This document shows positions 1 to 11,580 of a stretch of 64,000 bases of DNA, piece by piece (position 1 is the first letter of the stretch; each line of letters opens with the position of its first letter). The notes beneath the pieces were generated by a model. That model had not been told where the DNA came from. It made no database searches and was given only the letters and a program-made list of their open reading frames with translations. The position numbers and the translations under genes were made by a program. Origin of the DNA: Turnera subulata (Eukaryota; Streptophyta; Magnoliopsida; Malpighiales; Passifloraceae); contig JAKUCV010003170.1 of NCBI GenBank assembly GCA_028386065.3, positions 28,848 through 92,847 on the forward strand, in the 5' to 3' direction.

Positions 1-572
1 TCTGATTTTCTTTTCTTTTCTTTTTTTTTCTATTTTATTTTTTTTCTATTCTTCTCTCAGTATTTTCTATTTTTTTCTATTTATTTTCTGTTTTCTCTAT
101 TTCTTTCTTATTTCTCTTCTTTTCTCTCTTTTTTTTTTCTTTTTCCTTTTTCCTTCTTTTTCTTTTCTTTTTCTCTCTTCTTTTTTTTTTCTCTTTTTTT
201 TCCTCTCTTCCTCTCCTCACCCGGTTCCTTCCTCAGCTTCCTTAAATAAACTGATTTTTACTATTTGGCATGTGAATGTCAATAATACAATCCGTCCATA
301 TTACGGGCGAATCCGATCCGGACCAGAAAATAACAGATACCTCCTTAGTTATTTTCCGGTGTGATTTTCCGAGAAATTCCGAAACCTGAAAAATACCAAC
401 TTAGTTCCGAAAAATTCACGGGAAAATCACGAGCGCGGGAAAACCTTCGGTTTCGAAAAACGACTCCCGATTTACCTTGAATTAATTACCCAAGATTAAT
501 TCAACGGTAAATCACGGTAAATAGACTTTTACAGTCCGGTAAAAATCCAAAATTTTTACCCGGGCTGTTACA
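1..572 (-). repeat. 5'-terminal part of a Ty3/gypsy-type LTR, cut by the window edge
   Basis: Read on the minus strand, this starts at 572 with TGTAACAGCCCGGGTAAAA. It then follows the first few hundred bases of the LTRs at 53346 and 60343 (same order of ACCGGGACTGTAAAAG-, GGGTAA-, TCGTTTTTCGAAACCGA- and CACACCGGAAAATAAC-like blocks). Bases 1-230 are almost pure pyrimidine on the plus strand, which corresponds to the purine-only leader after the TATA box in those LTRs. The rest of the element lies to the left of the window. Whether it is a solo LTR or a full element cannot be told. Confidence 0.8.
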
Positions 573-1165
573 TGGTTTCTCTTATTGTTTTCCTTTAAAT
601 CATCTCTATTTCTTTTCTATTCTTTTAAAAATCACTAAATATTCATTAGTGTTTTTCCTCAATTCTGAGTTAATTAATTTTAGAGCCACTTTTCTCCATC
701 TTTATAGGTTTTAATTCCTTCCTCTGATAAAAAGTATAAATTTTGCCTTATAGCTTCTTTCTTCCTCTCTTTCTTTATGTATGTTGTCTATATGTTAAAA
801 GAAAAATATATTTGATTATTAATGAACCGATTATTAATTATTTTTAAAATAAAAAATGAGAAATTATTACATAACAAAGTATAAGTCTATAATTTAGGGA
901 TTGATGAAACAAATTTTTTATCTAAATAATAGCTAACTTTTAGATAAATTTTGTACATAATTAATCTACCAAACACATATTAAATAATTATAATATCTAA
1001 TTAATTTTAATGTTTGACACTAAAATTTTCATTTGGAGTAGATTGATTATATAATGTTTCGTAAAGTGTAGAAAACTCAAACTCGGGACTTGGAAGACCA
1101 CATGAGTATTCTAACCCAGTGAAGAAGTGTCATTCCCCGTACTAAGGAGTCGGGCCAAGCGAGCC
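573..1165. other. AT-rich intergenic DNA
   Basis: No coding signal or structured repeat seen between the LTR start at 572 and the target site of the copia element at 1166. Confidence 0.6.
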
Positions 1166-1479
1166 ATTTCTGTTGAAAATAATGTTTTGCTAATATTTCT
1201 TTATCCTATTCAGGTTTTGATAATGACAAATTAACCTTGTATTAGAATGATCATTATTATGAAGCAAAAAGAAATAATCAAGACCAAAGACCTTATGTGA
1301 TCAAGAATTCAAGAATGGAAGTGACAAGATCAAACAAGAAGAACAAGAAGATTTAGGAACTCAGTTTTGTACAAGGTTAAACATTCAATGTCTCTAAGTT
1401 ATTGGCTCAAACAAAATCATTTTTACTCATGCATCAATTAGATTTCATTTCAATCATAATAATGTCTTCCGAGCCTCGA

Positions 1480-1605
1480 ACATCGATGTCCAAATCTTGA
1501 ACATCGATGTCCTGCCTTGAAACCAAGCTTTCAAAGAGGTTTCTAAGCTTTGAACATCGATGTACAATATTTGAACATCGATGTACAATATTTGAACATC
1601 GATGT
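1480..1605. repeat. Palindrome array ACATCGATGT, 5' LTR (5 copies)
   Basis: The perfect 10-bp palindrome ACATCGATGT occurs at 1480, 1501, 1554, 1575 and 1596, with irregular spacing. The same word fills the 3' LTR and the 3' internal region of the element. Confidence 0.95.
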
Positions 1606-1637
1606 CCTGCCTTGAAACAATTTTTCCAAAGTAGGCA

Positions 1638-2877
1638 TGAACCGACAACGACGGACCACCAGTCACCTTTGCCTCATCGAATCACCCAACGCCTCCTTCC
1701 TGTTCACTGGAGCACTCTCGACACTGCTGTTCGCTTCCACGTCCCCTTGCCGGATTCTGCAATTCTTCTCCTCACCGGATTCTGCAATTCTTCCCCTGGC
1801 TAGGTTGGTAAAGACATACCACAACCTGATACATAACCCATAGAGGTTGATTCCGACCTTGACTTCTTTGAATCTACATAAACCCGTCACACAACCAATA
1901 AAAACAACAACCAAATAGCACTCCCAGTTCCTCAAAACAAAATCCAAATGAACCCAAAACGTCATTAATAAACCCGGCTACAGACAAACCAACTCAACCC
2001 ACAATTAAATCGAATGAAATCAAAAGACATCATCGTTAAATTCTCGGTCGGGACCCAAGATTGCCTTGTCAAAGAACAAACCCAAGCAGTGTCATCCTCG
2101 ACGACAACAGAGCACACCCATCATCACCCAAAAAACCCAAAGGAAATCTACACAACAACCAAACACCAATTAGTGGTAGAATTTGCGTAAGAGATACTCA
2201 CTGAGCATCAATCAAGGAATAAGAGAAAAGTACAAAGTGAAGGAGAGGAGGAGGGAGCAAACCTTATCGGCAAGGTGGCGAAGAGGCTGTACGACGTTGT
2301 TATGGGTGCTGCCTAGTCAAGCCCAGGCTCTGGCGCTTGTTCCCTTCAATGGAACTCGAACCACCACTGATTCGAACCCAGCAGTGTTGTTTGTTGCAGA
2401 GCCAGCGCGTGATGGTAAAAGAGAAAGGAGGAAGCAGCGGTTTCAGAGGAGATGGCGGCGGTGATGTGCAGACAGATGGGGGGTGGCCGGAGAGAGGAAG
2501 AAGAAATAGAAAAGAGAGAAAAGGAGACGATAAGGAAGAGAAGGGAAAGAAAAATTATATTTAAATTTTTTCATTTATTTTAAACATTTAATAAATTAAA
2601 TTTGTATTAAAAATTTTAAAATAATTTTTTATAATAAAAAACTATAGAAGTTGGGGCCCATTGACATGGCGGACAACTGCATGCGTTGCCACGTGTCAAA
2701 AAGGGGGCGCGTGTGCCTCACCTCCGGGCCGGGCAGTCCACGTCATCAGAGGGGCTACCCGAGACCCCTAAAAGAAACGGAAATTAGGAGTACAGACCCG
2801 TAAAAGGGACAAAAAAGAGTACAGACCCCGAAACGGTATTTTTGAAATAGTACGGACCCCATATGTACGATTTACCC
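1638..2877. mobile_element. Foreign segment inside the 5' LTR, probably a truncated TIR transposon
   Basis: The segment has no counterpart in the 3' LTR and replaces 772 bp of it. Its right end, read inward on the minus strand, is GGGTAAATCGTACATATGGG followed by repeated 'gtccgtac'/'gtctgtactc' phrases, a style typical of plant Mutator-like termini (inference). No matching inverted end is visible at the left, so that end was probably lost together with the LTR segment. The interior has short open frames (2183-2564) that I do not recognise. Confidence 0.6.
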
Positions 2878-3125
2878 GAGGAATCTTCAAGCAGGAGTTG
2901 TAAACGGTTTGTTAAGCACCCGGAAGCTTAACGCGGATAGTGGAATCTTCGAGAGAGTCTCTCGGAGGACTGGATTAGCCACACAGGTTTTGTGTGTGTG
3001 AATCAGGATAAATCGGTTTGTCTCACTCTCTTTCAATTCCGCATTATTATTTGTTTTTAAGTTTTAATTAGTTCTAAATCGATAATTCACCCCCCCCCCC
3101 CTCTCTTAGCTTGTTTGGGCTTACA

Positions 3126-3143
3126 TTTGGTAGCGGAGCGAGG
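3126..3143 (+). other. Primer-binding site, variant
   Basis: Directly after the 5' LTR comes TTTGGTAGCGGAGCGAGG. It begins with the TGG expected opposite a tRNA CCA end and resembles the initiator-methionine PBS TGGTATCAGAGC except for three adjacent positions. The gypsy-type element has the same variant at 58009-58025. Confidence 0.7.
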
Positions 3144-3180
3144 TCTCTTTGTTTAGGATTAATCTCCCTGAGTAAAAATC

Positions 3181-5047
3181 ATGGCTTTTTTATAATATCC
3201 ACAAAGCTCCTTTCTTTGATGGTATAAACTTTGACTATTGGAAAGTTAGAATGCAAATGTTTCTAAAGGGTCAAGGTTTAGAAATTTGGGAGATTGTTGA
3301 GAGTGGTTGGAGTAGGCCACCTAAGCCTTTGTGTGATTGGAGTGAAAATGAGAAGAAGAAAGGCACTCTAGATGCCACAGCTAGAAACTCTTTACTATGT
3401 GTCTTAAGTAAAGAAGAATTTGAGAGAATTAGAATTTGCAAGAGTGCTCATGAAATTTGGACACTCTTATGTATAACTCATGAGGGAACAAACCAAGTAA
3501 AAGAATCTAAGACCAATAGGCTTATGAGAGAATATGAGCTTTTTACAATGAAGCCTAATGAGTCCATCTATGATATGAGTACTAGGTTTTCAACTCTATG
3601 CAATAACCTTGTGAGCCTTGGTAAGACCATAAGTGATGAGGAGAAAGTTACTAAAGTATTAAGATCCTTGAGTAAGGAGTGGGAATCCAAAGTCATGGCT
3701 ATTGAAGAGGCAAAAGATCTTAATGTCCTATCCTACAATGAGCTAATAGGTTCTTTGATAGCTTATGGAATGAAGTTTGAAGGCAAAGTAGAAAAGAAGA
3801 AAGACCTTGCCTTGAAAATTCAAGATTCCGAAGAGGATGCAAGTGACAGAGATGATGATATGGCTCTAGTCACAAGAAAGTTCATGAAGTTCCTCAGGAA
3901 GAAGAGATTGCAAAAAGGGAGGAATATGAAGAGCACCTCTAAATATGAAGATACAAAGAAAAATCCGATTGTTTGCTATAAATGCAACAAACCCGGTCAT
4001 ATCAAATCGGAGTGCCCATACAAAAAGAAAGCAAGACTTGATTCTTCAAAGAGCACAGGAAAGAAAATTATGGTGGCATTGGGAGAAGATGACACATCAT
4101 CAAGTGACACGGATAGTGATGAAGATGCGCATATATGCTTCATGGCTCTCGAAGATGATGAGGTAATTAATTCTTCTAATGACTTTACATTTGAATAATT
4201 ACATGATGCGTTCATTGATGTGCATGAAGAACTTGAGAAGTCCTTGAAAATGAATCAAAAGTATAAAAAACAACTTGTGACTCTTGAAGAAGAAAAGCAT
4301 GCTCTTAATGTATCTTACAATGAACTTAATGAGAAAGTATCCTCTAATGTATGTGCTTGTGTTGTATTGGGAAAAGAGAATGAGTCTCTTAAGTCTCAAG
4401 TTGAAGATTTAAAGAAAACATTAGAGAAGTTTACAAATGGTAGAGACAATCTTAATCTTCTCTTAGGACAACAAAGAAATCCAATACAAAAGGAAGGATT
4501 AGGAGCATCAAATGTGCCATATGAGGTCAAACCTATTATGCTAAATGCTAAGACACATGAACATGGTGCCTCATCTTCCACTTATCATGCTAGATCACAT
4601 GTTCATAATACAAAATCACCTATTCATCATAGAAGGTCAAAAGCACAAAAAGCAAGACCATATGTAAGTAGTAGTAGATCCCATTATGCTAGGTTGTATG
4701 CCAATAGTAGAAGATCATATGCTTATAATGCTAGAACACAAACCAATGATGTTACGTTACATGCTAGATCATTTGCATACAATGCAAAATCTCATGATTA
4801 CAATTCAAGAGCACAAGCATATAGAGCTAGATCATTTCATAACCATGCTAAGTTATATACCTATGGTGGAAGGCAACAATCTTACCATGATAGAGTTCAT
4901 GATCACTCTTATATTCCTTCTATCAAATGCTATCATTGTGGTAAACATGGTCATGGAATTCGTACTTGCATGTTCAGGAGTAAGAATTCACATGTAAAAT
5001 ATGTTTGGGTACCTAAAGGTACCAGAGCTAACATTCAAGGACCCTAG
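3181..5047 (+). pseudogene. gag: Copia gag (nucleocapsid), interrupted
   Basis: This frame encodes the capsid-like protein that packages element RNA. The natural start is probably the ATG at 3181, which hits TAA within five codons because of a run of T, so the frame is usable only from about 3251. From there a UBN2/retrotran-gag-like region (near residues 1-180) is followed by a lysine-rich stretch and a CCHC zinc knuckle (CYKCNKPGHIKSEC, about residues 242-255). A TAA at 4196-4198 interrupts the frame. The same frame then continues through a coiled-coil-like segment, a region rich in repeated ARS/YNA tripeptides, and a second knuckle (CYHCGKHGHGIRTC, about 4927-4968). It ends at TAG 5045. 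Two well-spaced knuckles are usual in SIRE-type gag. Decayed; not expected to be functional. Confidence 0.88.
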
Positions 5048-6619
5048 ATTGAGTGGGTACCTAAATTTTGTTTATTTTTGTAAGACGACAAAGATGAGTG
5101 GGTACTTGATAGTGGATGTTCACACCATATGACGGGTGATCAATCAAAGTTCTCTTCTTTGAAAGGTAAAGGTAAAGGTAAAGTAACCTTTGGTGATAGC
5201 TCTAAGGGTAAAATACTTGGTATTGGTGATATTGGTTCTAATCCTACTATTGAGCATGTGCTTCTTGTTGATATCTTAAAGTTCAATCTCTTAAGTATAA
5301 GTCAACTATGTGATAAGGGATATAGAGTCACCTTTGAATCTACTAAGTGCATGGTTACTAGATGTATTGATGATCACTTACTTTTTGTTGGGAAAAGGAT
5401 TGGAAATCTTTACTCAATCAACCTGAAAGAAGTTGCTAACAATGATGTTAAGTGTTTTAGTGCAAAGATGGAAACACCTATTTTATGGCATAGGAGGCTT
5501 GGACACATCAATTTGGAATTAATTTCAAAACTATCCAAAAAGGACCTTGTTAGGGGTCTACCAAAGCTCAAATTTGAAAAAGATGTAGTATGTAGAGCTT
5601 GTCAACTTGGAAAGCAAGTTAAAAGCTCCTTCAAAGCCAAAAATATGGTAACAACTTCTAGACCTCTTGAACTCTTGCATCTTGATCTTTTTGGTCCTAT
5701 GAGGACAACTAGTCTTGGTGGTATGAATTATGCTTTTGTTATTGTTGATGATTACACTAGATTTTTTTGGGTTGTATTTCTTGCTAGCAAACATCATGCT
5801 TTGTATGAGTTTGGATGCCTTGTTAGACGTTTACAAAATGAAAAAGGTTATAAGATTTCTAAAATTAGAAGTGATCATGGTGGTGAGTTTGATAATCTTT
5901 TGTTTGATCATTATTGTGAACAATGTGGCATTGAACACACTTTTTCTACTCCTAGAACACCTCAACAAAATGGGGTTGTTGAGAGAAGAAATCAGACACT
6001 GCAAGAAATGGCACGCACTATGCTAAATGAAAATAGTATACCTTCATACTTTTGGGCCGAAGCGGTTAATACCGCATGTTATGTGCTAAATAGAGTCACC
6101 TTAAGGCCTATCTTCAAGAAAACTCCTTATGAACTGTGGTATGGTAGAAAACCAAATATTGATTACTTTACGGTGTTTGGATCCAAATGCTACATTCTCA
6201 ATACCAAGGACAATCTTGGTAAGTTTGATGCTAAGTCGGATGAAGGTATATTTCTTGGTTACTCTATTACTAGTAAGGCCTATCGTGTGTATAACAAAAG
6301 GACTCTTCTTGTTGAAGAATCCATGCATGTTGTATTTGATGAAGTTGATTTAAATGGTGATAGAGATGATGATATAATAGATTTCACACGTAGACCTTCA
6401 CCAACAAGTACAAGTGAACCCAAAAATGATGATACTTCTTCTTCTCAAACTTTTGATGTACAAGAGAAGGAAAATGAAACTATCGAAGGACAAGGTATTG
6501 TGGAAATCAAGGTACCAAGGGGACATTCTCCTAGTGCAATTCTTGGGAATCCTACAGAAGGGGTAGTTATTAGATCATCTTTACATAATTTAAATGGTCA
6601 TATTGCATTCTTGTCATAA
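5048..6619 (+). pseudogene. pol: Copia protease and integrase part of pol
   Basis: The frame is the same as gag. TAA at 5081-5083 precedes the aspartic protease motif WVLDSGCSHHMTGD (about 5096-5137). The GAG-pre-integrase zinc region follows (HRRLGH...CRAC-LGK, near 5488-5614). The integrase core comes next, with catalytic acidic residues in HLDLFGP (about 5680), IRSDHGGEF (about 5864) and NGVVERRNQ (about 5972), the last two roughly 35 residues apart as in DD35E enzymes. The frame ends at TAA 6617-6619, in the linker to RT, not at a natural terminus. The enzyme would insert the cDNA into chromosomes. Product inference is strong; activity is ruled out by the stops unless they are suppressed. 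Confidence 0.92.
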
Positions 6620-8106
6620 GTTGAGCCTAAAAACGTTAAAGAAGCCATTAATGATGAAAGTTGGGTTATTGCTATGCAATAGGAGTTAAATCAATTTGAG
6701 AGAAATCAAGTTTGGAATCTTGTTCCTAGACCTCACGATCATCCCGTTATTGGTACTAAGTGGGTTTTTAGGAATAAGTTAGATGAAAATGGTATTGTTG
6801 TGAGAAACAAAGCTAGACTTGTTGCTCAAGGATATAATCAAGAAGAAGGCATTGATTTTGATGAAACATTTGCTCCTGTTTCTAGATTAGAATCTATTCG
6901 CATGCTTCTTGCATATGCATCTTATAAAGTATTTAAATTGTTTCAAATGGATGTAAAGAGTGCATTCTTAAATGGCTATATCATGGAGGAAGTGTATGTT
7001 GAGCAACCCCCCGGTTTTGAAAATCATGAGTTTCCTCATCATGTGTTTAAACTCAAAAAGGCACTCTATGGTTTGAAACAAGCCCCAAGAGCTTAGTATG
7101 AAAGGCTAAGTAACTTCCTTGTTTCTAGTGGTTTTACAAGAGGAAAGGTTGATACTACTTTGTTTGTCAAATCTCATATGCATGAATTACTCATTGTTTA
7201 AATATATGTGGATGATATTCTTTTTGGTGCTACTAATGAGTTTTTGTGTAAGGAATTTGAAAAATCCATGCAAAGTGAATTTGAGATGAGTTCCATGGGG
7301 GAGTTAACTTATTTCCTTGGATTTCAAGTAAAACAACTTGAAGGGGGCATATTTATTAACCAAGCCAAGTATACAAAGGAGTTACTCAAGAGATTTGGGA
7401 TGGATGATGCTAAGATTAGCCTAACACCCATGAGCACTACCACTAAGCTTGACAAGGATGAAGAAGGTAAAGATGTGGATATCAAGCTATATAGAGGTAT
7501 GATCGGGAGTTTGCTTTACCTGACAGCTACTAGACCGGACATCATGTTTAGTGTATGTCTATGTGCACGATTTCAAGCCTGTCCAAAAGAGTCTCATTTA
7601 CGTGCTATTAAACGCATTGTTAAGTATCTTAAAGCGACTCCTAACCTTGGTCTTTGGTATCCCAAAGTGAGTTCATTTACTCTCATTAGTTATTCCGATG
7701 CGGATTTTGCCGGGAGTACCTTAGATAGAAAGAGCACTAGTGGTACATGTCAATTTCTTGGTCAAGCATTAGTCTCATGGTCTAGCAAAAAGCAAAATTC
7801 CGTAGCTACTTCCACTACCGAAGCGGAATATATAGCTGCAGGTTCTTGTTGTGCTCAAGTTTTGTGGATGAAACATACTCTTGAAGACTATGGTTTGAAA
7901 TTTGAGTCAATTCCTATTTATTGTGACAGTACTAGTGTCATTAATCTCACCAAGAATCCTATCCAGCATTCACGAACAAAGCATATAGAGATTAGACATT
8001 ATTTTATTCGTGATCATGTGCAAAAGAAAGATATAACACTTGATTTTGTCAAGACCGATGGACAACTTGCAGATATCTTCACCAAGCCTTTGAAAGAAGA
8101 TGGGTT
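6620..8106 (+). pseudogene. pol: Copia reverse transcriptase and RNase H part of pol
   Basis: This continues in the same frame as integrase. The RT region (RVT_2 family) shows KARLVAQGYNQ, QMDVKSAFLNG, LYGLKQAPRA and the catalytic YVDD box near 7205. RNase H follows, with catalytic acidic residues in SYSDADFAG, STTEAEYIA and YCDSTSV, and the C-terminal ADIFTKPLKED. In-frame stops lie at 6680 (TAG), 7094 (TAG, at a position that is normally tryptophan) and 7199 (TAA, just before YVDD). There is no frameshift across the roughly 5 kb from 3251 to 8106. The last 16 codons are displaced to 9881-9931 by the transposon at 8155-9881. Confidence 0.92.
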
Positions 8107-8154
8107 TTTGGTACGGATGGTACCCGTATTTTATGGTTTGAGACAATCATGTAC

Positions 8155-9881
8155 CTACAACTTTTCTCGAGACAATCATGTACCTGGACTTTTAACGGGC
8201 AGGTCAGTCATGGGTCTCGGGCTGGGTATATGCTGATGTGGAGGCTGCCCAAAATTGGGCAGCTGCCCGTAACTCAAAACGACGTCGTTTCACCACGGTA
8301 CGACGTAGTTTTCACATCCACGTGGCAGGTGTGGGTCCCACCAATTCTCTTAATACCTGACCCAATAACCGACCCGATTTTATCCTTAAGAGGTTCAACC
8401 GAACCCAATTATAAACATTAAATCAATTTTTTTTTAGATGCTAAATTGTCACAAACCGGATCAGCCTAATCGAATTTTACTTCAAAAACTACCAAATTGG
8501 ATCTTAAAATAATTTTATTAATATTATAATTATTATTTTATAAAATAAAAAATTCTAACTTTAGTCCCAAATTCTCTTCTCATTTTTCTTCTTAATTCTC
8601 TCCTTAATCATCTCTTTCTTTTCAGGATTTTAAAAACTAATATTTGTTTTATAAAAAATTAACCTAAAGATTAAACAATCAATAAAATTAACCATATTTG
8701 TTTTTAAAAAAACATTAAACAACAACCACCACACCACCATCTCTTCCAGCACCACTACCAACTCCTCCACAACCACCATCTCCTCCAGTACCACCACCAA
8801 CTCCTCCACAACCACCACCACCATCTCCTCCACCACTAACCAATTATCAACATACCACCACCACCACTGCTCCACACCCATCACCACCAATACCAACCAC
8901 CAACCATCAACCACCCATGCTCCCACCCCTAAATCCATTATCTAAAAACCACCCATATACCCACTATCGTCGTGAGCCACCACTGCAGTCCACGACGTTG
9001 CCGTCGCTGCCGTCAATGAACAACAAATAGAGGAAGGAGAACCCATTTGAGGTGAAGACCCAAGGCCGTTCTCAGCCTCTGTGTGTGCGAGAACCCGAGG
9101 GATGAGTTCGAATCGTATCCATCGCCGGGTAAAGTCGCGTCGTCCTTGGATCGTTGTCGTCGTGGTTGTTTATTTTTTCGAGATGTGTGCTCTTGCGTGC
9201 GGTGTGTATGCTTTAAGTTTGCAATTGGTTTATTGGCTGTAGAAATTTTGGTTTTGGTAGACTTCCGATGTTGAGGGGCGAGGGAGGGTGGTGGAGGAGG
9301 TGGGTCTGGTGGGGTGCCTGTTGGTGGACGGTGGTGGCAGAGACACGCGCACCCAAGACCAGCTGCGATTGTGACTACATTGGGAGGGGGAATGGTTGGG
9401 GGAGGAGGAGGGGTTGCGTGAGGGTGAGCAATTTCTCGAGTTTTTTTTTTCAATTTGAAGCTAATTGTCACTAGATTGGGAAGGGGAGGAGGAGGAGGAA
9501 GAGGGGCTGCGTGAGGGTGAGCAGGTTTTTGAGTTTTTTTTGTTAGAAAATAAAATCGGTCCAACCAAAAGAATTGAACCAAAAAAGCATATTATAATGG
9601 TTTTTTAATTTAATTTTGGTAGTGGGTCGGTTGAGTAGGGTTGGACCTCCTAAACTAGGATAAAATTGGGAAGAAAGCCAAATGAGAAAATAGGTGGGAC
9701 CCACATTTGACATGTCAACGTCAAAACGACGTCGTATCGCGATGAAATGACGTCGTTTTGAGTAACGGGCAACTTCCCAATTTCGGGCAGTATCCACGTC
9801 AGCTCATACCCAGCCCGAGGCCCATGACTGACCTGCCCGTTAAAAGTCCAGGTACATGATTGTCTCAAGAAAAGTTGTAGA
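8155..9881. mobile_element. Non-autonomous TIR transposon (Mutator-like style) inside copia pol
   Basis: The left end (CTACAACTTTTCTCGAGACA, then a match continuing for ~170 bp) is an inverted copy of the right end (TGTCTCAAGAAAAGTTGTAG at 9862-9881). The arms encode near-identical peptides on opposite strands. No clean target duplication is visible. A 17-bp direct repeat GAGACAATCATGTACCT (8139 and 8169) and about 50 bases of unexplained sequence (8107-8154) sit at the left junction. The core holds a CCA/CAC-rich stretch (8720-8930) and a GC-rich, gene-fragment-like section (8950-9500), but no transposase. The insertion displaced the last codons of pol. Confidence 0.8.
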
Positions 9882-9931
9882 TCAATTCACAAAGATAAGG
9901 TTGGATTTGGACATGTGCAATCCTCCTTGAA
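9881..9931 (+). pseudogene. pol: Displaced 3' end of copia pol
   Basis: After the nested transposon, GAT CAA TTC opens a 16-codon tail ending ..LDLDMCNPP and TGA (9929-9931). It fits as the natural end of the RNase H-containing polyprotein and shows that the insertion happened within the coding frame. Confidence 0.6.
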
Positions 9932-10206
9932 GTTCTCATAAGATGAAGGCCAACTGAGAATGTTAGCAAACATGGTCACAACATCGATGTTGAGTATCAC
10001 AACATCGGTGTTCAGGTAAGTTCTCTAAACCAATTAAATTTTAAATTAGTACATGCTAAATTAACACAAACACACAGGATTTTATAGATTTCATATTTTA
10101 CAATCACGCTTACAAACACACACACACGCTTACATTATTTATATTACATTACAATCACACATATTTTTTTTAAAAAAAAACATACATATCTATCATAATC
10201 TAGCTC

Positions 10207-10889
10207 TTAACGATTTGGTACAGCAGTTACAGAGAAGCTATTAGGATCATTGACAATATTAACCCTCACACTATCATTCCATGCAAACCACATTCCACCC
10301 GAGTTATTCTGGCCCGGGATTTTAAACCGGTTCACTGATGGAAAACGGAGAGGGATGACCCCGTGGTTTTCGCCAGGTTGCCATAATGTCTCGGTGAGCA
10401 GAACCATGTTCGGCTTGTATTGGTTTTTCAGGTCTCTCAAGGTTCTTGCAAAATCTTCAGAGCGCCTAGTGATTCCTCTGCAATTCCACACTAGCAGGCG
10501 AACCTTTGGCCAAGTCGGTTGTAAGACAGGGACCCGTGAAGCACTCTGAGCAGTCATTGAAAGACGTAATAACTTCCTTGTTCTAAGGTTTGATGGGTAG
10601 ACTCTAATTGAAAACTTTCAAGCCTTTTAGATATGAAGAACATGGTGGCATTGGCGGTACCATAGAAGGATGTTCTAAGTGGGCTTTGACTCTCAAGAAA
10701 AATTGACTCTTCCATGGGTGTGACAAAAAATCTAGAAGAGTAGAGCTCATCAACAAATACTAAGCGAGGAATTCTACCTAGTTCATTAGGCAGCTCCTCA
10801 GATGGCTCACTTACCATACTATAGGCTAATCGGTTTCTCCTGCCTAAGGCTACACCCTCAACAAAAAAGACAGTGGAAGGGGAAGGCAT
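10207..10889 (-). pseudogene. Antisense ORF of the copia element: unknown N-terminus plus half of a LINE-type endonuclease domain
   Basis: It lies opposite to gag-pol, between pol and the env-position ORF. The first frame starts at ATG 10889 and gives 111 residues (VFFVEG, GRRNRLAYSMV, RLVFVDELYSS, FFVTPMEE, MFFIS). A one-base deletion near 10555-10570 shifts to a second frame (10557-10207, 116 residues). That frame has LLVWNCRG, RTLRDLKNQYKPNMVLLTET and GQNNSGGMWFAW. These are the Asn- and Glu-containing motifs at the start of endonuclease/exonuclease/phosphatase domains of plant LINEs. The later Asp/His motifs are absent: the frame ends soon after. The same protein is encoded at 58281-58964 in a gypsy-type element, ending at the same place, with about 70% identity by eye. 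A TATA box lies ~90 bp upstream. Function unknown. Confidence 0.75.
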
Positions 10890-10976
10890 TCTTGCTTTTG
10901 ATTTTTTTTTTTTTGCTAACTCTCTTTCTAAAATTGGCTTATAATTTTCTGTGTCTAATGAGTTCTATCGTATGCC

Positions 10977-10984
10977 TATTTATA
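10977..10984 (-). promoter_or_regulatory. Antisense TATA box for the 10889 ORF
   Basis: On the minus strand the sequence is CTATAAATAGG, a strong plant TATA consensus, about 90 bp upstream of the ATG at 10889. The homologous ORF at 58964 has TATAAAAG in a comparable place. Confidence 0.55.
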
Positions 10985-11580
10985 GAAACACAACTGCGTT
11001 GCTTCTTCTCTCAGAAGGTGACCCTTACCAATTTCTGAAGTGTCCAGAGATTGTTCAGGAGGTGACCCCTACCTATCTTTGAAAAATGTTCAGGAGAAGA
11101 CCACTCCAAACTGCTTCGATTTTCAAGAATTTTTTTTTTAAAAAAAAACTTGCCAATTAGTTAAATTATTGCTCAATCAATGTCTGCAACCTTACAAATT
11201 TTTCCGATTATCAAAGATTTCCTTTTTGACAATCGTGGTTTTAATTGAATTATTGATTCCTAACGAGATTTGTTTTCTGGCACCAAAACGGATACTTTCC
11301 GACAGAGATAATCAAAGTCCAATTGATGGGACAAATATCTCACCAACCGTGTTTATATGACGAAGCTGATCCTATTTGAGAGTACAAAAAATCTCAAATA
11401 TTTTTCTCTTATTCATTACAATGTGTTAATTATATCATCATATCTTGGAGTTACATATTACTAACTTGAGCATCGGAGCGTTTTCTAAGTTGTTTTGCAG
11501 GTACTCCTCATCAAGGCCATAAGCAAGGGGGAACCGGATGTACAAAAAAAAATTTGGACCAAACATGTAAAACCCATACA

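Larger units (their letters stand above)
1171..3125 (+). repeat. 5' LTR of the copia element
   Basis: It matches the 3' LTR at 13812-15262 from TGTTGAAAATAATG to about 1637 and again from 2878 to 3125. Between these, 1638-2877 is unrelated DNA that replaced the equivalent of 14258-15029. A 21-bp unit around TTGAACATCGATGTACAATA is present twice here (1552-1593) but once in the 3' LTR. Confidence 0.9.

Noticed and set aside
8107..8154. Target duplication for the 8155 transposon
   Set aside because: Flanks ATCATGTAC and ATCAATTCA match at only the first four bases, so no TSD is claimed.
9013..9582. 189-codon Pro-rich minus-strand frame
   Set aside because: Low-complexity CCA/CCT composition in the core of a TIR element; no domain and open frames on both strands.
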